From positions 1 through 45,196 of the forward strand of contig VXNP01000118.1 of assembly GCA_009840525.1 (NCBI GenBank): a DNA stretch of 45,196 nucleotides, in the 5' to 3' direction. Shown piece after piece: positions 35,082-42,756 of the stretch. The notes beneath the pieces were generated by a model, which saw nothing but the letters and a program-made list of their open reading frames with translations, did not search any database and had not been told where the DNA came from. Numbering within the stretch: position 1 is the first letter of the stretch; every line of letters begins with the position of its first letter. The DNA is from Gammaproteobacteria bacterium (GTDB lineage: Bacteria; Gemmatimonadota; Gemmatimonadetes; Longimicrobiales; Gaopeijiaceae). The position numbers and the translations under genes are program-made.

Positions 35082-35196
35082 CTTCGGGAATCCGGCGGAG
35101 GGTTGGACAGGCCGGCCACATGGGCGCGTCCGCGCCCGCAGCCGGCGAACTGCGAAAGTATGGACAGGCCCTCTCGGGCCAAGCAAGTTTCACCAC

Positions 35197-35496
35197 ATGA
35201 AGATCAGCGAAAAAGCGGTTCGCAAGGCGTTGCGCACGGTGAAGGATCCCGAGCTGCACCTGGATCTGGTGGTGCTCGGGCTGGTGTACGACATCGAGAT
35301 CGAGGACGCGAACGTCCAGGTGCGCATCTCGCTCACCACGCCGATGTGCCCCGCCGCGCCACAGATCGTGGAGGATGCACGCGCAGCGGTAGCGGGCGTG
35401 GAGGGCGTCGAGAACGCCGAGGTGCAGCTGACCTTCGATCCTCCCTGGACTCCGGAGCGCATCAGCCCCCTTATCCGCTCCTCGCTGGGGCTCTGA
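35197..35496 (+). CDS. MIP18/DUF59-family protein
   Basis: 99 residues from ATG 35197. Single DUF59 domain: KALRTVKDPELHLDLVVLGLVYDIEIED, the conserved PMCPAAPQI cysteine loop, and VQLTFDPPWTPERISP. Members help deliver or insert iron-sulfur clusters (SufT/PaaD-like). It lies 90 bp before paaA on the same strand, so it may be the first gene of the oxygenase operon and act as its Fe-S factor alongside the PaaD-type protein. Its divergent neighbour is the asparaginase-like gene. Confidence 0.85.
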   Translation: MKISEKAVRKALRTVKDPELHLDLVVLGLVYDIEIEDANVQVRISLTTPMCPAAPQIVEDARAAVAGVEGVENAEVQLTFDPPWTPERISPLIRSSLGL

Positions 35497-35586
35497 CGAA
35501 GACCGCCCGGCGGAGGCCAGGTCCGCGCGCGGGGGGGTCGCGGACGGGTTCGCCGACGCCGATGACCTCGGAAAGGACGGGTAGCC

Positions 35587-36522
35587 GTGCCCTTCACTGA
35601 AGAAGAACTCAAGGCCCGCGTGCAGAAGGGCTACATCGTGGAATCTCCCGAGGAGATGACCGACGGCTACAGGAAGGCGCTCGCCATCCAGCTCACCGTC
35701 CAGGCCGACACCGAACTCATGAGCGCGCCTTCCTACTGGATGGCCGCGCGCCACGCGCCCTCCGCCAACACCCAGGTGAGCGCGCACGCCATCATCCAGG
35801 ACGAACTGGCGCACGCCAACATCGCCTATCGCCTGCTCGAGGACATGGGCATCTCGAAGCAGAAGCTGGTCTACGAGCGGGAGCCACACGAGTTCAAGCA
35901 CCCCTACGGCTTCGACCAGCCCCTCGACAACTGGGCGGACCTGGTGGTGGCCAACGGCTTCTTCGACCGCGCCGGCATCTGCCTGCTCTCGGACGTGCAC
36001 CGCAACACTTCCTACGGGCCGCTCAAGCGGGCGCTGGTGAAGGTGGACATGGAGGAGACCTTCCACCTGCGGCACGGGGAGGTGTGGATGCGGCGGCTGG
36101 CCCGGGCCGGCGGCGCGGCCAAGGAGATTCTTCAGCGGTCGGTCGACTGGATGTTCCCGATGACCGTGGAGTGGTTCGGGCTTCCCGACGACCGCAAGCG
36201 CCACAGCGGCCAGCTCGAGTACAAGCTGAAGGGGCTCACCAACGACCAGCTGCGGCAGCTTTGGATGTCGTCGACGGTGCCCCTGTGCGAGCGGCTGGGC
36301 CTCGACGTCCCGGCGCATTTCGACGAGGCCTCGCAGTCGTACGTGCTCGACTATCCCTTCCCCTGCCAGTACGACGCGAGCGAAAAGCGCTGGCTCTTCG
36401 AGGAGGGGAGAATCACGTGGGGGCAGGTCTTCCAGCGCTGGAAGGGGCGCGGCCCGATGAACGAGATCTACGTCGAGTCGATCCGGCGGTCGCGCGGCCA
36501 GGTGAGCTCGTGGCTGAACTGA
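35587..36522 (+). CDS. paaA: Phenylacetyl-CoA epoxidase catalytic subunit A-like
   Basis: 311 residues from GTG 35587 with AAGGACGGG upstream. A ferritin-like four-helix bundle with diiron ligands: Glu43 (ADTELMSAPSYW), Glu73/His76 (QDELAHANIAY), and Glu157/His160 (DMEETFHLRHGEVW). Together they form the carboxylate-bridged site that activates O2 to epoxidise the aromatic ring of phenylacetyl-CoA. The overall pattern (WMAARHAPSANTQ, NGFFDRAG, EWFGLPDD, YDASEKRW) matches PaaA. Followed by paaD-N (13-base overlap), paaB-like and paaC, so the subunit set is present except the reductase PaaE. Confidence 0.9.
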   Translation: MPFTEEELKARVQKGYIVESPEEMTDGYRKALAIQLTVQADTELMSAPSYWMAARHAPSANTQVSAHAIIQDELAHANIAYRLLEDMGISKQKLVYEREPHEFKHPYGFDQPLDNWADLVVANGFFDRAGICLLSDVHRNTSYGPLKRALVKVDMEETFHLRHGEVWMRRLARAGGAAKEILQRSVDWMFPMTVEWFGLPDDRKRHSGQLEYKLKGLTNDQLRQLWMSSTVPLCERLGLDVPAHFDEASQSYVLDYPFPCQYDASEKRWLFEEGRITWGQVFQRWKGRGPMNEIYVESIRRSRGQVSSWLN

Positions 36523-36914
36523 GCGTCGGCCTGCCGATGCATGTGGCCTCGCACATGAGCGGCGGGCGCGACCTGTGGTCGGAACCCCTCCCGGAGCGAC
36601 CCGATGATCCGGAGGCGGCCGTATGGCGCGCGCTCGGCGAGGTGCTCGATCCGGAACTGCCCGTGAGCGTGACCGACCTGGGGCTGATCTACGGGGTGAG
36701 GGTGGACGGCGGACGGGTCGAGGTTCGCCTGACCTTCACCGCCACGGCGTGCCCGTGCATGGAGTTCATCGAGGAGGACGTGCGCGACCGTCTGCTCGCC
36801 GAGCCCTGGATCACGGCGGTGGAGATCGAACAGGTATGGGATCCGCCCTGGACGAGCGCGCGCATCAGCCCGGCGGGACGGCGCGCGCTCCGGGGTGCGG
36901 GGGTGAGCGCCTGA
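36510..36914 (+). CDS. paaD: PaaD N-terminal-like DUF59 protein
   Basis: 134 residues if started at GTG 36510 (AGGTGA upstream; overlaps the paaA stop); ATG 36537 is an alternative. Single DUF59 domain: GEVLDPELPVSVTDLGLIYGV, TFTATACPCMEFIEEDV and VWDPPWTSARISP. It matches the N-terminal half of E. coli PaaD. The zinc-ribbon half that normally follows in PaaD is missing here and is encoded separately at 37956-38156. It probably matures the Paa oxygenase or its Fe-S partner. Confidence 0.8.
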   Translation: MAELSVGLPMHVASHMSGGRDLWSEPLPERPDDPEAAVWRALGEVLDPELPVSVTDLGLIYGVRVDGGRVEVRLTFTATACPCMEFIEEDVRDRLLAEPWITAVEIEQVWDPPWTSARISPAGRRALRGAGVSA

Positions 36915-36934
36915 GGGCGCCGGCGGAGGGCACC

Positions 36935-37183
36935 ATGGAGGAAGCCGTCTACGATGTCTTTGCGCGCAAGCAGAGGAGCGAGCCGCTCCGCCACATAGGC
37001 TATGTGGACGCCACCGACGATGCCCTGGCGCGCGTCTACGCCTGGAAGACCTACGACGAGGAGAACTGGTTCGAGATGTGCGTCGTGCGCCGCTCCCACA
37101 TCATCCCGGTGAACCGGATCGACGGCCCGTACGCGGCACGTGCGACCGGCCGGCTCGGGCGTCACGCCGTGGAGGGCCGGTGA
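36935..37183 (+). CDS. paaB: PaaB-like small subunit of the phenylacetyl-CoA epoxidase
   Basis: 82 residues from ATG 36935 with GGAGG about seven bases upstream. Matches the short PaaB form: YDVFARKQRSEPLRHIGYVD, AWKTYDEENWFEMCVVRRS and NRIDGPY. PaaB is a non-catalytic bridge that holds PaaA-PaaC heterodimers together. Its stop overlaps the paaC start (GTGA). Shorter than E. coli PaaB (about 95). Confidence 0.85.
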   Translation: MEEAVYDVFARKQRSEPLRHIGYVDATDDALARVYAWKTYDEENWFEMCVVRRSHIIPVNRIDGPYAARATGRLGRHAVEGR

Positions 37184-37959
37184 ACGCTCGGGACTTCTCC
37201 CCCGAAGTCCGGGAGGCGCTCCAGAGGCTCATCCTGTCGCTCGCCGACACCAAGCGCATGCTCGGCATCCGCTACAGCGACTGGCTGCTGGGTGCCCCCT
37301 CCATCGAGAGCGGCATCGCAACCGCCTCCATGTCGCAGGACGAGTGGGGCCATGCGCGCCTCCTCTACGCCATGCTCAAGGACTTCGGCGTCGACCCCGT
37401 GGAGGTCGAGCATTCCCGCCCACCCGCCGAGTATTGCTCGGCGTCCTGCCTGGACGAGCCCTTTGCCGACTGGGCCGCGGTCGTCGCCGGCGTCGTGGTG
37501 GTGGACGGGACCCTCTCGCTTGCGCTTGAGCGTTTTGCGACCGGCGCCTACGACGCGGCCCGCCGGCGCATCCCGAAGATGCTCGCGGAGGAAGCGTTCC
37601 ACCGGGATTTCGGACAAGCCTGGATGCGCCGCATCAGCGAGGGCTCGGAGGAGGGACGGCAGCTTCTGGCCGCCGCCGTCGAGTCGATGCTGCCCGACGT
37701 GGTCACGTGCCTGCTGCCCGGCGACGACGAAGCCGAGCTGCTCGCCGGGGCGGGAGTGACGGGCCAACCGGGGGATGCGCGCGCCAGGCTCGGGCGGAGG
37801 CTGGCGGAGCCCCTGGCGGCGCTGGGCATGGTCCCCGCCGCCGATCCGCCGCTCCCCGGCGACTGGATCGCCAGCCGCCGCCGCCCGGCCGGTGAGCCCG
37901 CCGGAGACGCTGTCGAGCGCGCCCGCGGGGACCGCAACCGCGCGTTGTTCGTCGAATGA
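37180..37959 (+). CDS. paaC: Phenylacetyl-CoA epoxidase subunit C-like
   Basis: 259 residues from GTG 37180, overlapping paaB by four bases. Ferritin-like helices are visible, with SQDEWGHARLL (Glu55/His58) and MLAEEAFHRDFGQAW (Glu138/His141) and an Asp23 in helix 1. In E. coli PaaC the first of these motifs is not metal-binding, so retention of two ExxH elements is unusual (see findings). PaaC forms the structural partner of PaaA. The C-terminal ~60 residues are Arg/Ala/Pro-rich. Stop overlaps the next start (ATGA). Confidence 0.85.
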   Translation: MNARDFSPEVREALQRLILSLADTKRMLGIRYSDWLLGAPSIESGIATASMSQDEWGHARLLYAMLKDFGVDPVEVEHSRPPAEYCSASCLDEPFADWAAVVAGVVVVDGTLSLALERFATGAYDAARRRIPKMLAEEAFHRDFGQAWMRRISEGSEEGRQLLAAAVESMLPDVVTCLLPGDDEAELLAGAGVTGQPGDARARLGRRLAEPLAALGMVPAADPPLPGDWIASRRRPAGEPAGDAVERARGDRNRALFVE

Positions 37960-38156
37960 GCGCCGACGAGGTCGCGGCCGCCGCCACGACCGGCCTTCCC
38001 GCGTCCCCCAGATGCCCGTTCTGCGACCGCACCGAGACCCGGCTGGTCAATCCGTTCGGCAGCCAGCTCTCGGTGGCAACCTACTGGTGCGACCGCTGCC
38101 GCACGGCGTTCGAGCACATCAAGTGGACGGGAGCCGGTTCTCCGCTTGTCCCCTGA
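37956..38156 (+). CDS. PaaD C-terminal zinc-ribbon as a separate protein
   Basis: 66 residues from ATG 37956, overlapping the paaC stop. Two CxxC pairs (CPFC and CDRC) separated by ~25 residues form a zinc ribbon with the intervening ETRLVNPFGSQLSVATYW and a tail AFEHIKW. This corresponds to the C-terminal zinc-finger half of PaaD (CP.C.S.......FGS....YRC..C...F..FK). Together with the DUF59 protein it should reconstitute PaaD function. Last gene of the oxygenase cluster. Confidence 0.75.
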   Translation: MSADEVAAAATTGLPASPRCPFCDRTETRLVNPFGSQLSVATYWCDRCRTAFEHIKWTGAGSPLVP

Positions 38157-38227
38157 AGCATACCGGCGGCTCGCGGGTACGCACCCAGATATCCCTGACA
38201 CCACCACTTCCCATCCAGACGAGACTC

Positions 38228-38905
38228 ATGGTGAAGTTTTCCACATCGCATCGCGGCGCCCTCGGGGCGGCGCTCGCCATGGTCCTTTTTGCCGCTTGCT
38301 CGGCCTCGTCGGCCCTGCCTCCCTCCCGCGGCCTCATCACCCTCTCGGGCGCGCGCGTCCCTCCCAATCCCGCGCGCATGGACTCCATCGACATCTGGCT
38401 TCGCCCGGAGCTGCAGAACATCGAAGAGGACCCCACGTTTCTCATCGTCACCGGCTTCAGCGACGGGCCGAGGATGCCCTGGGAGGGTTTCGTCATCGAG
38501 GGCGACACCGCCCGCCTCAGCCTGGACGGCGCCATCGCCGAAGCGCGGCCCACGTACCTGGTCTACGCGCACCTGCACCTCATGCACCGGATGGAGCGGC
38601 TGGAGGAGTGGCTTCCGGACGCGGTGGGGCTCGAGGGGTACGAGCTCGAGCGGGCGATCGTGGCCCGCACCGCCGACGTCTGGTTCTACGGTCGATCGCT
38701 GTACGGCTGGGCTCCCTATCTGCCCCTGGATGAACTGCTCTTCTCCAGCGAGAACGGTTATCTGGACGCCTATCTGCTGACCGCGCGCGCGGAGGAGTTC
38801 GCCATGGAGCGGGACGCCTGGCTGGACGAGAGAGCCGGGGCGCAAGAGGCATACCGTACCTGGTTCCGGAGTGCCTTCGAGACCAACCCGCCCGGCTTGC
38901 GCTGA
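38228..38905 (+). CDS. Putative lipoprotein, unknown function
   Basis: 225 residues from ATG 38228. Signal peptide with a lipobox-like VLFAAC (cysteine about residue 24). The mature protein begins with a short beta-rich segment (LITLSGARVPPNPARMDSID) and then has helices rich in Arg, Glu and Trp (MHRMERLEEWLPD, AFETNPPG). It ends where the methyltransferase-like gene begins (shared TGATG). I recognise no family. It may be co-transcribed with its downstream neighbour. Confidence 0.5.
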   Translation: MVKFSTSHRGALGAALAMVLFAACSASSALPPSRGLITLSGARVPPNPARMDSIDIWLRPELQNIEEDPTFLIVTGFSDGPRMPWEGFVIEGDTARLSLDGAIAEARPTYLVYAHLHLMHRMERLEEWLPDAVGLEGYELERAIVARTADVWFYGRSLYGWAPYLPLDELLFSSENGYLDAYLLTARAEEFAMERDAWLDERAGAQEAYRTWFRSAFETNPPGLR

Positions 38906-39699
38906 TGCCGGACCGCGACCCGCCGGCTCCGCACACGGGAGCGCGGGGTCGCGAACCTGCCGACGCGGGGCTGGTCGAGGAATGGGCCCGGACCGGGAAC
39001 TGGCTCTTCCGCTGGCGCAGCTACCTTCCGCTCCTCGTCCTGGCCGCACTCGCCGCCCTGAGCTTCGCCTTCCCACCCGGCACTGCCGGCCAACTGGACG
39101 GCTGGGAACTGGCGGGGATGCTGGTGGCCGTGGCGGGGCTGGTGCTGCGCGCGTGGACCGTCGGACATGCGCCGGCCGGGACTTCAGGCCGGGGAACCCG
39201 CAAGCTCGAAGCCGCCGCGTTGAGCACCGAAGGGATGTACTCGGTGGTGCGGCATCCCCTCTACCTGGGGAACCTCCTGATCTGGGCGGGCGTGGCCACG
39301 ACCACGGGCAATCTCGCCGCCGTGGCGGTCACCGTTCTCGTGTTCTGGATCTACAACGGGCGCATCATGCTCGCCGAGGAGCGCTTCCTGCAGGCACGTT
39401 TCGGCTCCGACTTCACCCGCTGGGCGGCGCGCACGCCTGCGCTGCTGCCGGCTCCGCGGCTCTGGCGGCCGTACCGGCTGCCGTTCTCGCTGCTGTTTGC
39501 GCTCGGGCGGGACCACGCCGCCTTCTACGCCTGGGTGGCCGCGACCACCGCGCTGGAAGTCGCGGAGACGCTGGGCGCCGGGGGCGGTCTCGATCTGGCA
39601 CCCTTCTGGGAGGTCTACTTCGGAGCCGGCACGGTGGTGTACGTTGTGCTCTGGCGGCTCAAGAAGGACTCGACTCTGCTCGATGTGGAGGGCAGGTAG
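38905..39699 (+). CDS. Isoprenylcysteine carboxyl methyltransferase-like membrane protein
   Basis: 264 residues from ATG 38905 (sharing TGATG with the previous stop). Several membrane segments and the family motif VVRHPLYLGNLLIWAG, followed by EERFLQARFG, which mark the ICMT/PEMT-type S-adenosylmethionine methyltransferase fold. N-terminal ~30 residues are hydrophilic, and the C-terminal ~85 residues hold two more predicted membrane segments. The bacterial role of such proteins is mostly unknown; possible substrates are lipids or steroid-like compounds. Confidence 0.7.
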   Translation: MPDRDPPAPHTGARGREPADAGLVEEWARTGNWLFRWRSYLPLLVLAALAALSFAFPPGTAGQLDGWELAGMLVAVAGLVLRAWTVGHAPAGTSGRGTRKLEAAALSTEGMYSVVRHPLYLGNLLIWAGVATTTGNLAAVAVTVLVFWIYNGRIMLAEERFLQARFGSDFTRWAARTPALLPAPRLWRPYRLPFSLLFALGRDHAAFYAWVAATTALEVAETLGAGGGLDLAPFWEVYFGAGTVVYVVLWRLKKDSTLLDVEGR

Positions 39700-39739
39700 A
39701 CGGCGCCGGTCGGGGAGGGGCGATGGTCGCGATCCGTCC

Positions 39740-40057
39740 TCACGACGGTGTGAGCAGCCACTTGATCGACACCGGCTCGGTACTGGAGGCGTCTTCCCGC
39801 ACGTGGACGTCGACGCGGCCCGTATCGGCGAGGCGGCGGTTGCTGACCCTCCCTCCGAACGCCGCGAACCCCGTCACCGTGACGCTCTGCCGGGTTCCGT
39901 CGGGAGCCGTGGCGGTGAGCCGGGATCCCCTGAGGTCGCGTACGCGGGGCGGTGGGCCGTCCTGCAGTTGGAGGCGCAGAATGCGGCCGCCATGGGGCGC
40001 GTCCAGAGCGTCGATCACTCGAAAGACCGGGGTTTTCCGTACGCCGCTTGCCGCCAT
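39740..40057 (-). CDS. Small conserved protein, unknown function
   Basis: 105 residues from ATG 40057. Pattern of alternating strands (PVFRVIDALDAPHGGRILRL, RLTATAPDGTRQSVTVTGFA, GRVDVHVRED) suggests a compact beta domain. Coding potential looks good, with GC-rich third positions and balanced residues. It sits alone on the minus strand between two plus-strand genes. I have no family to offer. Confidence 0.5.
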   Translation of the reverse strand: MAASGVRKTPVFRVIDALDAPHGGRILRLQLQDGPPPRVRDLRGSRLTATAPDGTRQSVTVTGFAAFGGRVSNRRLADTGRVDVHVREDASSTEPVSIKWLLTPS

Positions 40058-40168
40058 GCTACCTTGGGAGGTTGGAGTCTGCCGCCGTGGCCCGACGAGA
40101 AGTCCCGGGGCGATGGAGAGACAAACTGGAAACCCGGTATCTGCCCGTCAATGCCGGAAGGAGGAGAG

Positions 40169-41629
40169 GTGACCGGGCCCGGACCCGAACACGCGCGCGC
40201 CGAAGCGGGCGCGCTGCAACTGGACGGCGACCTGATGCGCCGCCTGGGATACGAGATGGTGGACCGGGTGGTGGCCCGCTGGACCGGCCTCCGCGAAGAC
40301 CGCGCCTGGGGCACCGCCGACCGGACGTTCACGGAAGCCCGTCTTCGCGAGGCGGCTCCCGAGACCGGCCGCGATCCGGACGAGGTCATCGACCGGGTTC
40401 TGCGCGACGTCCTTCCCTACGCGGGGCGCATCGATCATCCCCGCTTTTTCGCCTTCATTCCCTCCTCGCCCACCTGGCCGAGCTTCCTGGCGCACATGCT
40501 CACCGGCGGCTTCAACGTCTTCCAGGGCACATGGCTGGAATCGGCGGGTCCCAGCCAGGTGGAGCTGGTGGTGCTCGACTGGTTCCGCGAATGGCTGGGC
40601 ATGCCGGAGACGGCGGGCGGCGTGTTCACCAGCGGGGGCTCGGCCGCGACCCTGAACGCCATGGTGGCCGCGCGCCACGCGGCGGGCGACGGCGAGCGGC
40701 TGATGCTGTACGAAGGCGATCAGTGCCACGCGTCCGTGGAAAGGGCCGCGCGCATCTGCGGCTTCCGCGCGGACAACCTGCGCCGCGTGCCCACCGACGA
40801 CCGTTATCGGCTGGATGTCGAGGTGCTGGAGCACATGATCCGCTACGACCGGGCCGAAGGCAGGACGCCCTTCATGGTGTCCGCCAACGCGGGCGCCACC
40901 AACACGGGGGCCATCGATCCGCTGGACGCCATCGCCGATCTGTGCGAGCGCGAGGGGCTCTGGTTCCACATCGACGGGGCCTACGGCGGCTTCGCGGTCC
41001 TCGACGAAGGCGCGCGACGGAGCCTCAAGGGCATCGAACGTGCCGACAGCGTGGTTCTGGATCCGCACAAGTGGTTCTTCCAGCCCTATGAGACGGGGTG
41101 CCTGATGGTGCGCGACCCGGCGCTGCTGCGCGACGCCTTCCGCATCATGCCCGAGTACCTGCAGGACACGGACATGAGCCTGGAGCACGTGAACTTCGCC
41201 GACCGCGGACTCCAGCTCAGCCGCTCCTTCCGGGCGCTGCGGGTCTGGATGTCGGTCCAGATCCTGGGGCTGGAGGAGTTCCGGGTCGTCATCGGACGTG
41301 CGCTCGAGCTGGCGCGCAGGGCGGAGGCCTGGATCCGGGGACGCGCGCGCCTGGAGCTGCTCAGCCCGGCCAGCCTGGGCGTGGTCTGCTATCGCTTTCG
41401 GCCACCGGGCATGGATGCGCCGGCGCTGGATGCGCTCAACCGCGAGATTCAGGACGAGATCGTCAAGAGCGGGTTCGCGATGATCTCCTCGACGCGGCTT
41501 CAGAGCGCCTACTCGCTGCGCCTGTGCATCCTCAACTACCGGAGCACCTGGGAGGACGTGCGCGCCACCCTCGAGCGCGTGGAAGAGATCGGGCAGCGGC
41601 GCGTGAAGGCGGCGGCGTGCACCTCGTAG
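40169..41629 (+). CDS. PLP-dependent group II decarboxylase
   Basis: 486 residues from GTG 40169 with a strong AAGGAGGAG ribosome site; an in-frame ATG 18 bases earlier overlaps that site. The fold shows GGVFTSGGSAATLNAMVAAR, an EGDQCHASVERA histidine stacking on PLP, WFHIDGAYGGFAV with the Asp contacting PLP, and the Schiff-base lysine in LDPHKWFFQPYE. The family includes aromatic-L-amino-acid, glutamate and tyrosine decarboxylases, and the overall pattern is closest to aromatic-amino-acid decarboxylases. Overlaps the start of the CPBP gene. Confidence 0.92.
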   Translation: MTGPGPEHARAEAGALQLDGDLMRRLGYEMVDRVVARWTGLREDRAWGTADRTFTEARLREAAPETGRDPDEVIDRVLRDVLPYAGRIDHPRFFAFIPSSPTWPSFLAHMLTGGFNVFQGTWLESAGPSQVELVVLDWFREWLGMPETAGGVFTSGGSAATLNAMVAARHAAGDGERLMLYEGDQCHASVERAARICGFRADNLRRVPTDDRYRLDVEVLEHMIRYDRAEGRTPFMVSANAGATNTGAIDPLDAIADLCEREGLWFHIDGAYGGFAVLDEGARRSLKGIERADSVVLDPHKWFFQPYETGCLMVRDPALLRDAFRIMPEYLQDTDMSLEHVNFADRGLQLSRSFRALRVWMSVQILGLEEFRVVIGRALELARRAEAWIRGRARLELLSPASLGVVCYRFRPPGMDAPALDALNREIQDEIVKSGFAMISSTRLQSAYSLRLCILNYRSTWEDVRATLERVEEIGQRRVKAAACTS

Positions 41630-42309
41630 ACCAGATCCTGCTGGCGGTGCTGCTGGTCCTCGCACCCATCAACGGCGTCGCGCAGTTGTGGCTGGCGAGG
41701 AAGAACCAGGAGATCGCGCGTATTTCGGTGTACGTGAGCTCGGGGATCTTCATCCTCGTTCTGGGAGCGGCCAGCGCGGTCGTGGGGGTGACCGGCGTCG
41801 GGCCGACCGCCCTGGGACTGGCTCCGCCCGATCCCTTCGCGTTCGTGGCGTGGACGGCCGCGATCGCCGCAGCGGTCCTGGGGATCATGATGCTGTTCAC
41901 GTGGATCGCCCGTGCCGCCGGGCTGCGCGACTCGCCCTTCCTGGCCCGGCTGCTTCCCCGCACCCGGCGCGAGAGGGCGTACTTCGCGGGCCTCTCCTTC
42001 GTTGCCGGGACGGGCGAGGAGATTGCCTACCGGGGGTACGCCATGTCGGCGCTGGGGGCGATGTCGGTGGGTCCGTGGATGGCCGCGGCGGTCACCTCGG
42101 CGGCGTTCGGGTTGTTACATTCCTACCAGGGTGCGCGGGGCATCGTGACGACCGGGGTGGCCGGGTTCGCCTTCGCCGCGTCGTTCGTTCTGACCGGGAG
42201 CATCTGGCCCGCGATGACCGCGCACATCACGATCGATCTGGTCGCCGGGCTGGTTCTCGGCGAAAGGCTGCTCACCCATCGAGACGGAGGAACCGGGGCG
42301 TGCGCGTAG
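41617..42309 (+). CDS. CPBP-family intramembrane metalloprotease
   Basis: 230 residues from GTG 41617, overlapping the decarboxylase stop by 13 bases. About six transmembrane segments. The CPBP (Abi) motifs are present: GEEIAYRGY (EExxxR) and AFGLLHSYQG (FxxxH) plus AHITIDL with the second His. These residues bind the metal of the Rce1-like protease fold. Roles known in the family include prenyl-protein processing and bacteriocin self-immunity. Its own target is unknown. The stop overlaps the next GTG start. Confidence 0.88.
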   Translation: MHLVDQILLAVLLVLAPINGVAQLWLARKNQEIARISVYVSSGIFILVLGAASAVVGVTGVGPTALGLAPPDPFAFVAWTAAIAAAVLGIMMLFTWIARAAGLRDSPFLARLLPRTRRERAYFAGLSFVAGTGEEIAYRGYAMSALGAMSVGPWMAAAVTSAAFGLLHSYQGARGIVTTGVAGFAFAASFVLTGSIWPAMTAHITIDLVAGLVLGERLLTHRDGGTGACA

Positions 42310-42719
42310 ACCTCGCTTTGCTGGCGGACGCCGCCACGGTGGACAGCGCCGGCAAGCTGAACATCCTGGGCATCTTCGATTCGATCACCTCCACGCGGTT
42401 TCCGGCCAAGCACGGCCTCATCTCCCTGGTGCTGCGCTTCTCGGCGGGGCTGGAGCAGGCCGGGGAACACGCCATCAGGATTCGCCTGCGCGGGCCGGCG
42501 GGGGAGGATCTCCTGCGCCTGGACGGCAAGGTCACGTTCGGGCCCGGCCCGGCGCGTGATGGCGGACAACTGAAGATACCCCACATCCTGAACATGGACG
42601 GGATCGTCTTCAGGACCCCGGGACGCTACGCCTTCGATGTCGACCTCGACGGCGAGCATCAGGTGTCGCTGCCGCTCCGGGTGGTTTCGTCCGCGTTCGC
42701 GGAGGCCGCCGAAGCCTGA
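42300..42719 (+). CDS. DUF6941-like small protein
   Basis: 139 residues from GTG 42300. Begins [26 protein letters not shown], a characteristic opening of this small family, then a beta-sandwich ([45 protein letters not shown]). Unknown function; looks like a cytoplasmic beta-domain protein. Directly precedes the gyrA-like gene, with 37 bp between them. Confidence 0.7.
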   Translation: MRVDLALLADAATVDSAGKLNILGIFDSITSTRFPAKHGLISLVLRFSAGLEQAGEHAIRIRLRGPAGEDLLRLDGKVTFGPGPARDGGQLKIPHILNMDGIVFRTPGRYAFDVDLDGEHQVSLPLRVVSSAFAEAAEA

Positions 42720-42756
42720 GCGCCCCACGTTTGCAATCCCCGGCCGAGGAGTAGCC

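Noticed and set aside
38157..39740. Search for a PaaE-like reductase downstream of the Paa cluster
   Set aside because: The following genes are a lipoprotein and a methyltransferase-like membrane protein; no ferredoxin or flavin reductase motif was seen.
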